The notes under the pieces are model-generated. The model was given only the letters and a program-made list of their open reading frames with translations. It was not told where the DNA came from and ran no database searches. A stretch of DNA of 64,000 bases. Origin: Glandiceps talaboti (Eukaryota; Hemichordata; Enteropneusta; Spengelidae). Position numbers and translations under genes: made by a program. Of the stretch, positions 23,948 to 36,969 are shown piece after piece; the first letter of the stretch is position 1; each line of letters begins with the position of its first letter. The DNA is taken from NCBI RefSeq assembly GCF_964340395.1, contig NC_135555.1, positions 2,903,501 through 2,967,500 of the forward strand, written 5' to 3'.

Positions 23948-24174
23948 AAGTATGACATACATCAGCAATGATTTATGGCAGCATTAGAAGGATGGCAAAC
24001 TTTCTTGGGAGATACAGCTACCAAATGAGAAAGGGTTAGATCAAATAAACGTGTTTGATTTGAAATGAAATGTCACTGAATAATTTTGCATGATATGCCT
24101 GGTGGCAATTTTGTCTGGCTGGCTTCACACCGTTTGTTGTCAATGCTATGTACAGAATTGTAGTAGGCTGAATA

Positions 24175-24555
24175 TGTGATCACACGTAAAAGATGGTGTG
24201 CACAGATTGTAGACAAACCACTGTACCCTGAATATGTGAGTAAAATGTGAAAGAGTGCTGTAAAACTATTGTAACCTGAATATGTGAGTAAAATGTGAAA
24301 TAGTGCTGTAAAATTACTGTAACCTGAATATGTGAGTAAAATGTGAAATAGTGCTGTAAAATTACTGTAACCTGAATATGTGAGTAAAATGTGAAATAGT
24401 GCTGTAAAATTACTGTAACCTGAATATGTGAGTAAAATGTGAAATAGTGCTGTAAAATTACTGTAACCTGAATATGTGAGTAAAATGTGAAAGAGTGCTG
24501 TAAAATTACTGTAACCTGAATATGTGAGTAAAATGTGAAATAGTGCTGTAAAGCT
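24175..24555. repeat. 48-bp minisatellite, about 7.5 copies
   Basis: CCTGAATATGTGAGTAAAAT recurs at exactly 48 bases (24275, 24323, 24371 and so on). The internal copies are nearly identical. Confidence 0.97.
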
Positions 24556-24943
24556 TAGCTAACACTTAGACACAGAGCAGTTTTTACAGTGCTGTGTGTA
24601 CTTTTATATATGTGCATGTCTCACAAAATACATGTACTTAAAAATCTATCAACTTGGTAACTTGGTAATTTCATAGTCTTTTCATTCTACCATCTCCAGT
24701 ACATTCCTTTAAACTCACTTTTTTTTCATGTGTATAACCAAGTCTCAACATGGCCATAATTGCTATTATCCTGTAACTCATTGACCAGAAAGCTCCTAGT
24801 TTGTAACATTGAAAACTTACACTGTCTGGTTTTCTTTTCAGATTTGCAAATGCAGCTCTGTACTATAATCAACTATTGGGACAATACATTGCCACTCATC
24901 ATATTGGCATTGTTGGCTTGTAATGAACTTACAAAAATTAGAG

Positions 24944-24995
24944 GCAATCCAGACTGAGCATGCTCAGGCTCAAAGGACTATGGGATAATCTGTAG
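24944..24995 (+). repeat. Palindrome-containing element, copy 1
   Basis: GCAATCCAGA, then the perfect palindrome CTGAGCATGCTCAG (24954-24967), then CAAAGGACTATGGGATAATC. A near-identical copy lies at 60030-60080. Confidence 0.7.
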
Positions 24996-25072
24996 GGTTA
25001 GGCATTCAAGGTGTTGTATATACAATGAGCTGTATACATGTATATGTATGAATGTCTGTGTGCAAACACAAA

Positions 25073-25330
25073 GTGTGTATGTATGTATGTATGTATGTAT
25101 GTATGTATGTATGTATGTATGTATGTATGTATGTATGTATGTATGTATGTATGTATGTGTGTTATATAATGTATGTATGTATGTATGTATGTATGTATGT
25201 ATGTATGTATGTATGTATGTATGTATGTACGTATGTATTTGTATGTATACATACACACATACACACACATACGTGTGTACATACGTATATATGCACACTC
25301 ACACATATGTATGTACATCGTCTATGTGTA
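25073..25330. repeat. (GTAT)n microsatellite
   Basis: Two long GTAT arrays separated by GTGTGTTATATAAT, then AC-rich imperfect repeats. Confidence 0.98.
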
Positions 25331-25657
25331 TGTATTGTGAGTATATGTGAGGATATATTGTGGCTCTTATTTTAAAGTAATGATATTATGTCATTAGATT
25401 ATCAAAAAGTACTTTAAATAGCTCTGTAAAGTTGTTAATTTTCAGTGCACACTTTTGTTGCAACATGGCAGTATTAGACATACCAACAGGAGGTATTTTA
25501 GGATACTACTCTCACCTTTGAATAAAATCATCCTATGTAAGAAAGGCAAACAGCTGAGCATTGCATGCTAGATTATGACCCATTCTATTAGTCCCCTCCC
25601 CCAAGGGCATATACATTAAGGCTAATAAGATTTAAAGCAAGAAATGTCTGTGCTCAC

Positions 25658-26034
25658 CTGCAAATTAAACTCATCCCCACACTCACTGCACATTAGGTAT
25701 TCTTCCTTTTCATGTAGCATGATATGGGCTTTGAGGCTAGCAACTCTAGAAAACTTCTTATGACAGTCAGGGCAGACCAGGTCATAGAGACTATGAATGG
25801 ATTTATGAAGAATGAGATTATATTCCACATTGAACGATGCATCGCATTGATCACACCGATGGGGCTTGTCAAAGGCATGGGTTTTCTGATGTCGCTTGTA
25901 CGGCGCCCATCTTGGGAATTCTTTGTCACAGGTTTCACATTTGTAAGGACCTCTGCCTGGGGACAAACTGGCTGGTAAATCATCAGGGTGGGGTATGCCG
26001 TCTGCCACCTCCACATTCTCCAGCGCTGATACAT
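25658..26034 (-). CDS. ZNF236: ZNF236-like N-terminal exon with fingers 1 to 4
   Basis: This exon has acceptor TTTTTCAG (AG at 26036-26035) and donor CTGCAG|GTGAGC (5' G of the intron at 25657). It takes two bases to finish a codon, then has 125 codons, ending in phase 0. A short leader ([19 protein letters not shown]) precedes finger 1, [21 protein letters not shown]. Finger 2 is CDQC...H and finger 3 is CPDC...H. Then come the two cysteines of finger 4, whose histidines are in the next exon. The [13 protein letters not shown] and [17 protein letters not shown] stretches are distinctive of ZNF236 orthologues. The leader has no in-frame ATG before finger 1, so the start codon must be in an upstream exon. 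Confidence 0.95.
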
Positions 26035-28147
26035 CTGAAAAATTACAAAAAAACCACGTTCAATTACATAAACCACAAATCAATGAGAATCTAACATAGC
26101 AATTATATCTCACTTTGCTACTCTGTTATAGGTACATGTATACTTGAGCCACTTTCAAATAAAAGAGTTACTGGTATCCTACTTCTGCAAATGAAATCTG
26201 TTTGAAATACTGACAAATATAATATCCATGTACAATAACTACTGCTGTTTGAGAAACTGTGTAAACACTAATGCATGTTTTTTTGTGATATATTCTTTTT
26301 TTTTAAAATGAAAAATGAGTTTTGAAGAAAAAACTCCTTAAAGTATTCGTAGAAGTTTTGTTTATTTCAATAAAAATGAATTATGACTCTAACATGACAA
26401 AAACTAGCAGATTTACTTTGAGTTTTCCTACACAAAGGAACTCTGCGATATCAATAATTTAATATTTGGAAACGAAAGGAAATTGCAGCCAATACATCAT
26501 ACACAACAACAGGATCTAATCATGTAATTTTTTTTTATTCAGGAACAGAACACAGCGAAATAATTCATTCATTCATTCATTCCTGAGCCTCAAGATAGAA
26601 TAGTCAGTCTACGAATCCTGACTGTCTCATTTTAAGCTCATGGGAAGAGAGTTTCTATTTCTCATTTATTCATTTATTTTGAATACCCCTATACATGTAG
26701 TTTCATAATCAAACCCATATTTCCCTTCTTTTCCAATGAGAATGCTATGATAAGTTGTTTCAGTAACAATATTGATAATGATAGATGGCAGAGTTTGTTT
26801 TTTTATGATAATATATGAGATGGATCTTCTAAAGGAATTATTGGACAGCAGAAAGATTCAGAAATACCCTTACAGGTACTTAAAGTACCAAGATGTACTG
26901 CACCCTAGCTCCCAAACCTTGCATATTCACATTTTATTTCCAAATTAAAAACAGAAAAAAAACATGCACACACACAATATATATATATATACATATACAA
27001 TTACCACAAAACAAACATCTTTGAAATCACCCAACAAGTCAAAGATCAAAGAAAGAGACGTCCTGGCGATCCTGGCGACAAACTTGTGGGCAGTAATAAC
27101 TGTCATATGACATTGCAATTGGTTTTATCATCTACTCTATTACAAGGCTGAAATGAGATTTGAAGTCAGCTACAGACAGTTACAATCCTAGACTTGGTTG
27201 TGGTTTAGCCGTAAGGGTAGACGCTATACTTTCACCTTTTCTTACTTGTCTCCTGGCATAGACCCATTAAGTATCTTTCATATAAGAAATTCATTAGTCT
27301 GTTCGCTGGGCTACATCAATAAATAACTTTTGATTTCATAATTGCAATTACCTATAGATGCATAAACCCATTCAGAGATTGAAATAGATCATAGCAGAAA
27401 ATGAAGACTTCCTACATCTATAGTTTCAATTTCATGCCAACAATACTTTTACAGCTCAGTACAATTGTAAGACCATTTAAATCAATATTAGGAAGTCAAA
27501 TAAACAAGCAAATCTAATTTCTGGCCTATATAACTCATATGTGATATCAATTCTATTTAGCATTCTCACACAAACACATATTTGTTTGCTGTGATTGTTA
27601 TTAATGTGGTATTTCTGTTGGGGTTGACTTATCTCTGTGTGAGATTCAGATTCAATGAATACTCAATTTGAATCTGTTGCACCTGCTGTTTCCTATAATA
27701 CATTTGATCTAATAGTGGTAGACTCAAGTTAGCACTGGGTTCATATTCAATTAACATTTACTATACTTTCTGATTTCCCAATATCATATTTTGGTGAGAC
27801 GTTGACTTTAATAGCCAGGATTTAATACACATTTACCTTCAATTTCAATTCAATTTTTCTATTAAAACACTGTGTTTGCAAGTGCAAATTTACATGCACA
27901 TAGCATCAGACTCACAATCAAATTACTATCCATTCATGTAACATTTACTTCTCTGCTTATGTTGCAGAACTTGAGTTCAATTCTTGAACTTTGAATTTGA
28001 GTGATGCAGATTCACACAGTATTGGCAATTCTTGTAGCCTACAGATTAAGTCACTGATACAACCTTTCTGTGGGGGTTCATACTTAACTACAGTATAAAC
28101 TTGTAGTGTTCTCACTCCTTTTTTTATACGAGAACAGGTTCAGAAAA

Positions 28148-28462
28148 CCAGGTTCTCTGCTATTGGCCACTGGTTGATATATGTGTTCATTTACATATTG
28201 GTGTATTTTCCACCTAGATTTGTCTTATTTGCTGCTAATGGCCACTGGTTATTATATGTGTTCATTTACATATTGGTGTATTTTCTACCTACAATGTAGA
28301 TTTGTCTTATTCTCTGCTATTGGCCATGGGTTGATATACAACTGTATGTGTTCATTTACATATTGGTATATTTTCCACCTAGATTCATCTTATTCTCTGC
28401 TATTGGTCACTGGTTGATATATGTGTTCATTTACATATTGGTGTATTTTCCATCTGTCTTAT
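28148..28462. repeat. Tandem repeat of about 80 bp, four copies
   Basis: TGTGTTCATTTACATATTGG with GGCCACTGGTTGATAT-like blocks recurs at about 28164, 28240, 28321 and 28405 (spacing 76-84). Confidence 0.92.
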
Positions 28463-29102
28463 TTTCAGCTGTTTGCCATTTGTATGTGTAGAAACTGACT
28501 CAACTACTGTACATAATAATGTACATACATGATTAATACAGTTACAATTGTGAATAATGTAACATAAGAATTCAGAGAATGGCACGTTTTGTTGTATATG
28601 GCCCCAAGGCAAAACAAAATTAGTGAAACTCTGCCCTATGGACAAAAGTCTAACTATTTAATAAGATATAAATAGAGGATTAAAATAAATCTACTTATAT
28701 AGTCAGGCAGTTTGATAGTATTACTTGTAATCAAGTCATCTGTACATGTACAAGAAAAGAAGTAATACACAGCTGAAAGGTAACTATACTACGTGCCCAA
28801 TTTGTTTCACTACAGGTATTAAATTTTGTCCACGATCTCTTACTCCAAATACAAATTTATTGAAATTGCAATCATTCAATATTCCATGCACATGAAGAAA
28901 CATAGTCGGATTTAAATCTGTATGGTAAGTAATTTGGGCACATTTCCTTTTGCATTAACATTGAACTCATGATGATCGCCTCACTGGACTTCTTGGAAGA
29001 CAAGTTTATGTAATATATACATGTACTATCCAATTTAGATAAAGATTAATATTAGTATCAGTTCATGTGCTGTAAAGCTGTATACTTTTGGGGTAGATGC
29101 TG

Positions 29103-29156
29103 AGGGGGACCTGGGAGGAGGGGGGGGGGGGGATGAGCGGGGGAGGGGGGGAGAGG
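29103..29156 (+). repeat. G-rich tract with quadruplex potential
   Basis: Several G runs of three to fourteen bases within 54 bases fit the G3+N1-7 pattern on the plus strand. Confidence 0.7.
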
Positions 29157-29761
29157 ATTAAAGATAATGATTACATGCATACCATCTTGATCATTAAATA
29201 TGCAAAGATACAATCATCTACCCGAGAAAACACAATGGCAATATTCATACAAAGTTGGACTTCATACAAATTTTTGCTAACTTTTCATAATTCATTACCT
29301 TAATTAGAAATGATATGACCCCAGCATGTACATGTACATCTAATTGGCAAGTGATATGCAATGAAAAGAATCCATTTTTCAGAACTTTTGTCATCAAATG
29401 CAAGACAGCTGCAATAGTGTCTCATCTTGGGCTGTGTATGAAATCTTCTCTCAAGTAGATTTACTACAGTTATTTGTCACAATATTGATTATCTAACCTT
29501 GCCAATTCAATCCTATATATCACTGCAAAAATTGCTTTCCTCTAACCTAGATCACACAGTCCATAAATTTCAAATTTATGGATTGACTTTAAAGTTATGC
29601 TCTAGTAATATTTATTTACAATGAAGCACAAGGCAAATAGTGATTATTCAGATTACGCTTTTCTCCCATTAATTTACTCCTTCTGACAGTAGGTTTAATT
29701 TCCATACAAATCAATACAACGATATTCTCAATCTTGTTCTACAGCAAGGCATGATGGGTAA

Positions 29762-29777
29762 AGGTCAATGAAGGTCA
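29762..29777 (+). promoter_or_regulatory. AGGTCA direct repeat, spacing 4 (DR4-like)
   Basis: AGGTCA ATGA AGGTCA. Two perfect half-sites; DR4 is the classical thyroid-hormone/LXR-type arrangement in vertebrates. Confidence 0.3.
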
Positions 29778-32019
29778 CGTCATCCTTGTGTGGGAGTTTT
29801 CTCATTATTGAGAGATCATGACCAGAGTGCACAGACGAACTAGTGTGGTTCAACGATACTCTACTGCATAATTTAGTCTGGAAATATGCTCGGAGTCCAA
29901 ATTTACTGCTTGGAAACTTGGTATGAATAAAATATTTGACATCACAAAATGATAGTTGAAATATGAACATGCATATTCAAAGATCAATTGTAAATATTTC
30001 AAATATGGCTATTCTCAAGGTATGTACAAAAGATGATACTGGGACAATGCATTCGTGAAATACACGATTTAAATTGAACAGACGATCTTCTACGAAGAAT
30101 GTCATCAGCGACGAAAATAGATACATCTCATGATAGTGGTTGGATGATAATCATTTTTTCTTTGATACAAAGTGCAGTACGCAAGACATAAATCACAGAA
30201 CTTGTCATCGTAAGATTACCTCCATATATATTTTAGACTGCATGATTCTAGAGAGTATATCAAAACTGTTGTTCTTGTATTATCACAACACAATATCTGC
30301 TATATCTGTATATACCCACATAAGTCAGCCTTACTTAATTCCATGTTTCTCATGATCCGACCAACCCTAGATTTCTTAAATCTGGTGAGTTTTCTTTTTA
30401 AAAATCAATGCCCTCAATGACAGGTCAGAAAAAAATGACAATGTCACTGATTGTTAGTATGGCAACTCCACGAGTGTGTGTATCTGAGAGAAAATTATCA
30501 TTTATGGCTGGAATTTGGTAAATTTAATAAAACAAATGGGTTTTCTTCTGACTTTATTGTTATTTCTAAGTCATTCAGACTGTTACATTTTGATTATGAA
30601 TTGAAAATTTACATTTACTCCTACACTTTTCTTTTTTAAACTTTTTTTTTTTAAATTTGTAACCGACTGACTCATCATTTTTGAGGTGTTACAATGAGAA
30701 ACATAGCGTATAGGACGTACCCTCATTTTTTCTTGTGAAAAAAAAGTTTAAACTGAACTTCTCGGCTTCTTCCATGAACATGTACATTGTATATGCTTCA
30801 TTGTGTGACTAAGGATGCCACTGTGTATATTTGTAAGTCAATTTATGGACTACATATTGGACTTGGCAGGTTCATCACCCCATCTGGCCATTATGGTAGA
30901 AATGCCATAGCCCTTTCACATGCAATCTCCTTACAATCCACTAATGTCATAAAAACTAACCATCTGTAACATTATGATGAATGCATCAGCACACAATTGT
31001 TTTTCCATCATGGACAAAGTAGACCATGATGAACACAGTGTCATTTCAGATCAACACTTGGTTGAAACAGTTAATGGTAGTAAGTATGAACTCGGCAGTA
31101 GCAAAACCCAAGTTATAACACAACCTGACAACCGACGTGACAAATAACACGACACAAGAGCTGCATGCATCACTTCACTGCAATTAGTATGCAGTTTGCT
31201 GCATACAATATACTTCATTTTGTTTGTACATACATAGTGCTTTCTTTCAATAACAGCTAGCCTAACAATTTATAGAGATTCATATATATATTTTCCCTGT
31301 TATTACCATGAAGCATTATTAACTTCCATTTCAAATGATTACTGAAGTCTTTATGTAAAGAATCAGCTTTTTTTTTCCATTTACCATATCCTGTAATTAT
31401 TACCTACAATGTACGTCCATGCAACACATATATTCTAATATTCATTGATGGCATATGAATTATAACAAGTAATCAATCTCTGCCAGAAATGCTGGCATCA
31501 TAACTTGCTAATTACTACAGTCAGACATTCCTATTTATCTTGCACTGGCCTATTTGCATTGATGCCCTGGGCTGTCACATCAGTGCAACCATGGCACGAT
31601 ATTTGTATTTCTATGTAATCTATGTCATACATTAAAATTGGTTTCTTATAATCATGGCAAACAAGTCAGAATATGACTAAAAAATACATACAGTGATTAT
31701 AGACTATTGGAAAGTTATTTAAGTGTTGGATCTGAAACCTATAGAATGGTATATTATTTGAATGATATTGGAAAACCCTACAAATCATATATTGAATTGT
31801 GTACATGTACACGTTGATCAGTACATGGCGTGGATACTAATGTAGGATTATTACTAACACACAAGTGTGTTCACGTACTTTCATTTCTGTGTATTAATAC
31901 TGGCAGTATTGTAAACCAGGCATACTCTTATTGGGTTGACATGTCTCATAGGTTAAAACAAGCACAACACACAGACAAGGAGACAAGGAGGAAAGGAGGG
32001 AAGACAGAAAAACATACAT

Positions 32020-32020
<1 letters not shown>

Positions 32021-32076
<56 letters not shown>

Positions 32077-32188
32077 GACAGACATACATACACACACATA
32101 CATACATACATACAGACAGACAGACAGACACACACACACACACACATACATACATACATACATACATACATACATACATACATACATA
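32021..32188. repeat. Compound (CA)n/(CATA)n/(CAGA)n microsatellite
   Basis: A pure (CA)n run, then CATA, CAGA, CA and CATA blocks in succession. Confidence 0.98.
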
Positions 32189-33164
32189 AGTACACAGACA
32201 TATGTATTACAATTTGTATACTGTAGTATAGCCACTTTATACATTATTAAATATTGCAATAGTTGAAAATGCAAGTAAGACAAAAAAAAATTACTTATTT
32301 TTTTCTTATTTCTAGGTTGATTTAATAGTTTGATTCACATTTATAGATATTTATGAGTTGTGATGTTAATTGAACTGATTGTTTGGAATGCTTCCAACAA
32401 AACTGGCATAATCTCCATTTTACATGTATAAAACACTGATCCAGAATTAAACTGATATCCATGATTTTTTAAAAATATCAATATTAAATATATTTGCATA
32501 AATTCATAATACAATATAGCATCAATTTCTGATGATCCATTAGTTCTTCAAACTATGTACTCATTATGGTGTTAATCATGACAAACCAATTGCCCTTGTT
32601 CAATTCTAGGACAAAATGTAATCATTTTTATGATACATATTAAAGCACAATTCTGAATATTGTCTGCGTGACGCCATGATGTGTTTGTATGCAATCCTAA
32701 TTTAGTATCATCAATTTGCGATCCATTAGTTTTGCTCTGTTCACCTAGGAGTTATAATATCATTACTGTGATTAATATTTCACTCCAGTTTGTTTTCCAG
32801 CCAACGTTGAAAACATTTATCATAATTGCAATAAGAAAAAAGCCCATTGGAATTGAACATTGATGAATGCAAAGGAAGCATCCCATCAAAAAATGTCTCT
32901 TTCTTCTGATATCAATTATATCGATATGACATCTGATATGAGTTATGTCTGCATTTTAACTAAAATTTATGAAACTGCGGCTTTTGATGAGTCCGGGCAC
33001 AAAGGCAATGACGTTGCTAGACCCCAATGTGAGCAATTGCGACAGTAATTTATGACCGATGACAGCAAATTGTTGGTTGCAACACAATGACACAAATATC
33101 ATGTTTGAAATAAAGAAATATCATTATTCAAGGTCTACATGTAGCTATTTTGTTAAAACAGACG

Positions 33165-33600
33165 GCCCACTAAGGGACCTTCTCTAAAGTTACAAATTGA
33201 TCTTATCTCTGTCAAATGTGTTTCATAATAATTCCTTTAGTTTGAGCAGCTTGTACATCTAGGACTGTCTCTACGTTATCAACTTTTAAAGACCAGAATT
33301 TCAAACCCAGTTTCTCACATATTTACTATTACATGTGTTTTATCAGTGGCGCCATTATATGGATATAATACAATCACCTTTCATTCATTCAGGATCAATT
33401 ATCTCTATACATGTAGCTCTGCCTCAGAACTGTATTTCACTCTAATCTTAATTTCAACACAAACTGGAGGCCTTTAATTCAGGGACCTTCTCCAAAGTTA
33501 CAGTTGTCAAATATTGTTAATCACTATTGTCAGTGCAGTACCAGTGCTTGGTTTTACTACTATTAAGGGATCTTCTACAAATTCATAATATGTTTATTTT
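33165..33600. repeat. Three dispersed GGGACCTTCTC motifs
   Basis: AAGGGACCTTCTCTAAAGTT (about 33173), CAGGGACCTTCTCCAAAGTT (about 33480) and AAGGGATCTTCTACAAATT (about 33567). They look like remnants of an old repeat. Confidence 0.45.
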
Positions 33601-33745
33601 GTCAACTCTGTCATAGTGAGAAGTTTAGCTTTCTGTTATCACTGAGTACAACATACAAGACTTAAATTCAATACATGGACATCATACATGGATATTTTCA
33701 TAGTTACAAGTTACCTGATTCAAGCTCATGTATAATGATGACCAA

Positions 33746-33902
33746 TGTGCCCTCTAAGCGAATTTGACGCACACAATTTCTAGTGACGTACCAAAATTTG
33801 GTGTTCCCCTATCTGTTACTATGTGGTGACTCACAAGAAATCCCAGTTTTTATCATTTTGACTCACAACAACAAAATTTGGCTATCATTAGAGGGGCACA
33901 CT
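33746..33902. mobile_element. Foldback/MITE with TGTGCCCTCTAA ends
   Basis: The left end TGTGCCCTCTAA is inverted at the right end as TTAGAGGGGCACA, about 155 bases apart. CAAAATTTGG words occur in both halves. There is no ORF. Confidence 0.65.
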
Positions 33903-34094
33903 GATGATGACGACACAGCATGACAAACTGACCGAGAGTACATGTAGGTCTTAGATTTATAGTCCAGTATAGACATGTGCACGACAGGTTGCTAATGAAA
34001 AGCCAAGAATGACAGTACCTAGCTCTGGAGCAAAACTCCTTTGGCTACCTTAAAAAAATATAAAAGAAAGCCTGGTAGTCTAGCAGCTAGATTG

Positions 34095-34245
34095 TAATAT
34101 TTGATTGACGTATGCTTTTGTATATATCATTATATGTCTTTGTGGATGCTTGTGTTTTTAGGACCTGTGATGCCAAAAGGAAATTTTTCATATGTTTTTA
34201 ACAAATGGACAATAAAGATTATTATTATTATTATTATTATTATTA
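34095..34245 (+). mobile_element. LINE-like 3' end with (ATT)n tail
   Basis: AATGGACAATAAAGATTATT continuing into (ATT)n is typical of the 3' tails of CR1/L2-like and related non-LTR elements. No reverse transcriptase sequence is present, so this is at most a 5'-truncated stub. Confidence 0.4.
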
Positions 34246-35330
34246 GTCCTAGACTATGGTACAGGACATTGCTTGATTTGACATGTTCACAAGGAAATGA
34301 GAACATGAACTTGATGTATATGCATAAACATGCACTGATTGCTTTATGGATATCACTTTGGCAAATCTCTACCAAGTTCAAGGGCAAAACTGACATACAT
34401 GTATTAATAGGAAACATCAAATAATCAGTCACTAAAAATATTTTACAGGTCAGGCATAAACGTGAACCTGCGTTGAACATGATGGCATATTGTAGCATGT
34501 GTATTGTCACTATATTCAATGACTTATATGGGTACTGTTGTGGAAAATCCTACAAATATCTGGCAGAAATCAAATTTTATATTCTGAAAAATCACTAAAT
34601 TCATTGCAAAAAGTAGACCTGTTTCAATTTCAATTCATATTTCACTGTACTGCATGATAATAAATTATATAGGTAGTTTACATGTAAATTTTGAGATGAT
34701 CCCTTGAGAGTAAAGTTGTAATTTTTTCCACTAAGAAACAATTGTACAGTAATATGGTTGTGTACTATGAAAGTGATTCAAAATTCCAGTTCTCATTTCA
34801 CTTTCTCTCACTTTACTGGGTTGAAGTGTCATTTTCTACAGTTATAAATTGCAAATGCAGTGACAAATTTTTTCCCTTCTCTTCAATAATAATAACATGG
34901 CTGTTCATACTAAGTATACTTCAGTTCATGTTCTTGAAGTTTCACGCGACAAATTACAAACATGTCGAGCAAGCCGAAAAGTGGGTCTGGAAGTCACAGT
35001 ATCAATCATATAGGCAATCACTGGCATTACTTAATGTTTATAGACGCATTAAACCATACTACAATATAATTTACAGTTCCAAATCCTTGATCGCAATCTT
35101 AAAAGCTTTTCCTCTATCGCAGACTGAAATAATACTGCCGATCAGTGATCAATTGATTCAACCAATACAATAGCAACAAAACAAGGGGAAAAGCAGGATG
35201 TTATATTTCAACTGTATAGGTACGCAACGAGGACGGGAAAAGTGGAGAAAGGAATGCCGATGATTGTGAAAAATAAAGCATCACCAGAACAATGAAGTCT
35301 GAGATGAAATAGTCATAAATACAAATGCAG

Positions 35331-35483
35331 ATGGCACGACAGACTCATCAGTGTATTAGCAGCGGTCTGAAGATGTACGTGACGGCTCACACTCTTATTA
35401 GAATCGATGCGTATGCAGCTGCAGGAGAAGTTGGCATACAACAACGCCTTGTAATCTCATTGTACCCGACAATTTGCCAAGAC
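35331..35483 (+). CDS. Possible orphan exon of 51 codons
   Basis: Between AAATGCAG and donor GAC|GTAAGT there are exactly 51 open codons, starting MARQTHQCISSGL and ending YPTICQD. The segment has more CpG and a higher GC content than its surroundings. The other two frames are closed early. The acceptor lacks a pyrimidine tract, no partner exon is evident and I recognise no family. It could be part of an unknown plus-strand gene nested in the intron, or chance. Confidence 0.15.
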
Positions 35484-35921
35484 GTAAGTCACAGTAATAT
35501 TTCTGCAATAAAAATTCCCAATTTCAGTCTGGAGCACAAACCTTTGCCATAAAAATTAATGAAAATCTGGTGTCATTTGGCTTTCTAGTAACAAAATGTC
35601 TCATAAATTCATTGCTTGCACAAGCGTTAAAATTGCCAGTTTAATATAAAATACCCAGGAGAGATGAACTGACCACAGTAATTTTCTTCCAAAACGACAG
35701 TAATTTTCCTTCTCTAAATTACTTTTAAAGAATCGTCGTCTCCTTTTGTCAAATAATGGTAATTCTGAGCAAAAACGTTTCTGTAGCGTATATACTTAGA
35801 AGAACTGAAGGCGCACGAAATAACTTGTGTTATAAAACACATTCACAGCAAGTTTATAAGTCCAGCTAACTGTGATACTATGGAGACTTAGTTCATATAC
35901 AAATTCCTAAATTTTAAAAAT

Positions 35922-35935
35922 GTTGCCATAGTAAC
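35922..35935 (+). promoter_or_regulatory. RFX X-box-like site
   Basis: GTTGCCATAGTAAC fits the GTNRCCATRGYAAC consensus. GGAACCATGGTAAC at 36022-36035, one mismatch from it, lies 100 bases away. Confidence 0.35.
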
Positions 35936-36724
35936 AATAAATCAAACAATAAAATCAAATTTTCCTTTATCCATAAAATCTTGACTGAATATAAAAAATA
36001 CTATGTTCTCGCTAAGGTTGGGGAACCATGGTAACAGAAAGGGTGAAATCAGGTAAAAAATGATAGTTTCTCCATACACTGTATCCTAATTTTGGTGGAG
36101 AACCTTGGTAAACTGACTGGGGAACTCAGAAATGCTACCCACACATGTAGTTTATACTGATGAATGAGATTAAAAGACAGGAGGACTTGCTGCACTAGCT
36201 GTAACTGAGGTATTATTTTTTCAGACAACAAATAATATTTTCATTGAAAATTCTTAAAATACCAATAATTAGACATTTTTCATGTCAATTACAGTTGTAT
36301 TATATCTATAAGTAGTATAGTAAGGTAACTGAAGTCATGATTCATTGGGGCGCTGATTTTTGGGTGCGGACCCAAAACTTGCTATCACTGGATATATTGC
36401 AGCACCACAATGTGTACTGCTACACAGATATGTTTACCACATGTGATTCAACACTGTTCAAGGTGTACAATATTATAATGAAGTCATTATACCTAAAACA
36501 CTTTCAAAAAAAAATATTGAAATTGCAGCTTTAACAATTTCAGTGCTAAGCCATTGATCATCATGTGGATACAATTTGTACTTTGTTCCTTCCTGATTGC
36601 AAGACAATCAAAACGGATAATTGTTACCACTTAAATAATACTTTTCTTTTTGTTTAACTCAACATTACAATTTATCATACTCAAGATGTTTATTTTTATC
36701 TAGTTTATATACAATAATTAAAGT

Positions 36725-36969
36725 GGCCATATGGATGAGAATTTGGTATTTATTTTGGATTTTTATTTGATAAAACAGCTTCATTATGTTTTTCTACTTG
36801 AAAAAATAATGTGAAATAACATATACCAAGTTCATGTTCGCAACTCAATAAACTGCAAAACATTAAACAATGTGTAAAATGTTTGTTATTGTACATACAA
36901 TAACAAACTTTTTACACTTTTTGCAATGTATTGAGTTATCAACATGGACTTAGTATATATTTATTTACT
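36725..36969. mobile_element. Foldback element
   Basis: The two halves of 36820-36969 pair around a centre at 36894: TTTGTTATTGTA against TACAATAACAAA, and outward GTGTAAAA, GCAA, ACTCAATA, AACATG and ATATAC-type words in mirror order. The left flank (from 36725) matches 21838-22010. Confidence 0.7.

Larger units (their letters stand above)
7639..25657 (-). other. ZNF236: Large intron splitting finger 4 (18.0 kb)
   Basis: This intron lies between the two halves of a C2H2 finger. It is packed with tandem repeats, three related MITEs, SINE pieces and microsatellites, each listed separately. Stretches with nothing I could assign are about 7900-8850, 9170-10100, 12650-13100, 15420-17140 apart from a small CpG-rich patch at 16300-16370, 17800-19260, and 22410-23190. 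Confidence 0.8.

Noticed and set aside
34742-35173. 143-codon plus-strand open frame
   Set aside because: AT-rich composition, no recognisable domain and no convincing splice sites; length is within what AT-poor-in-stop stretches can give by chance.
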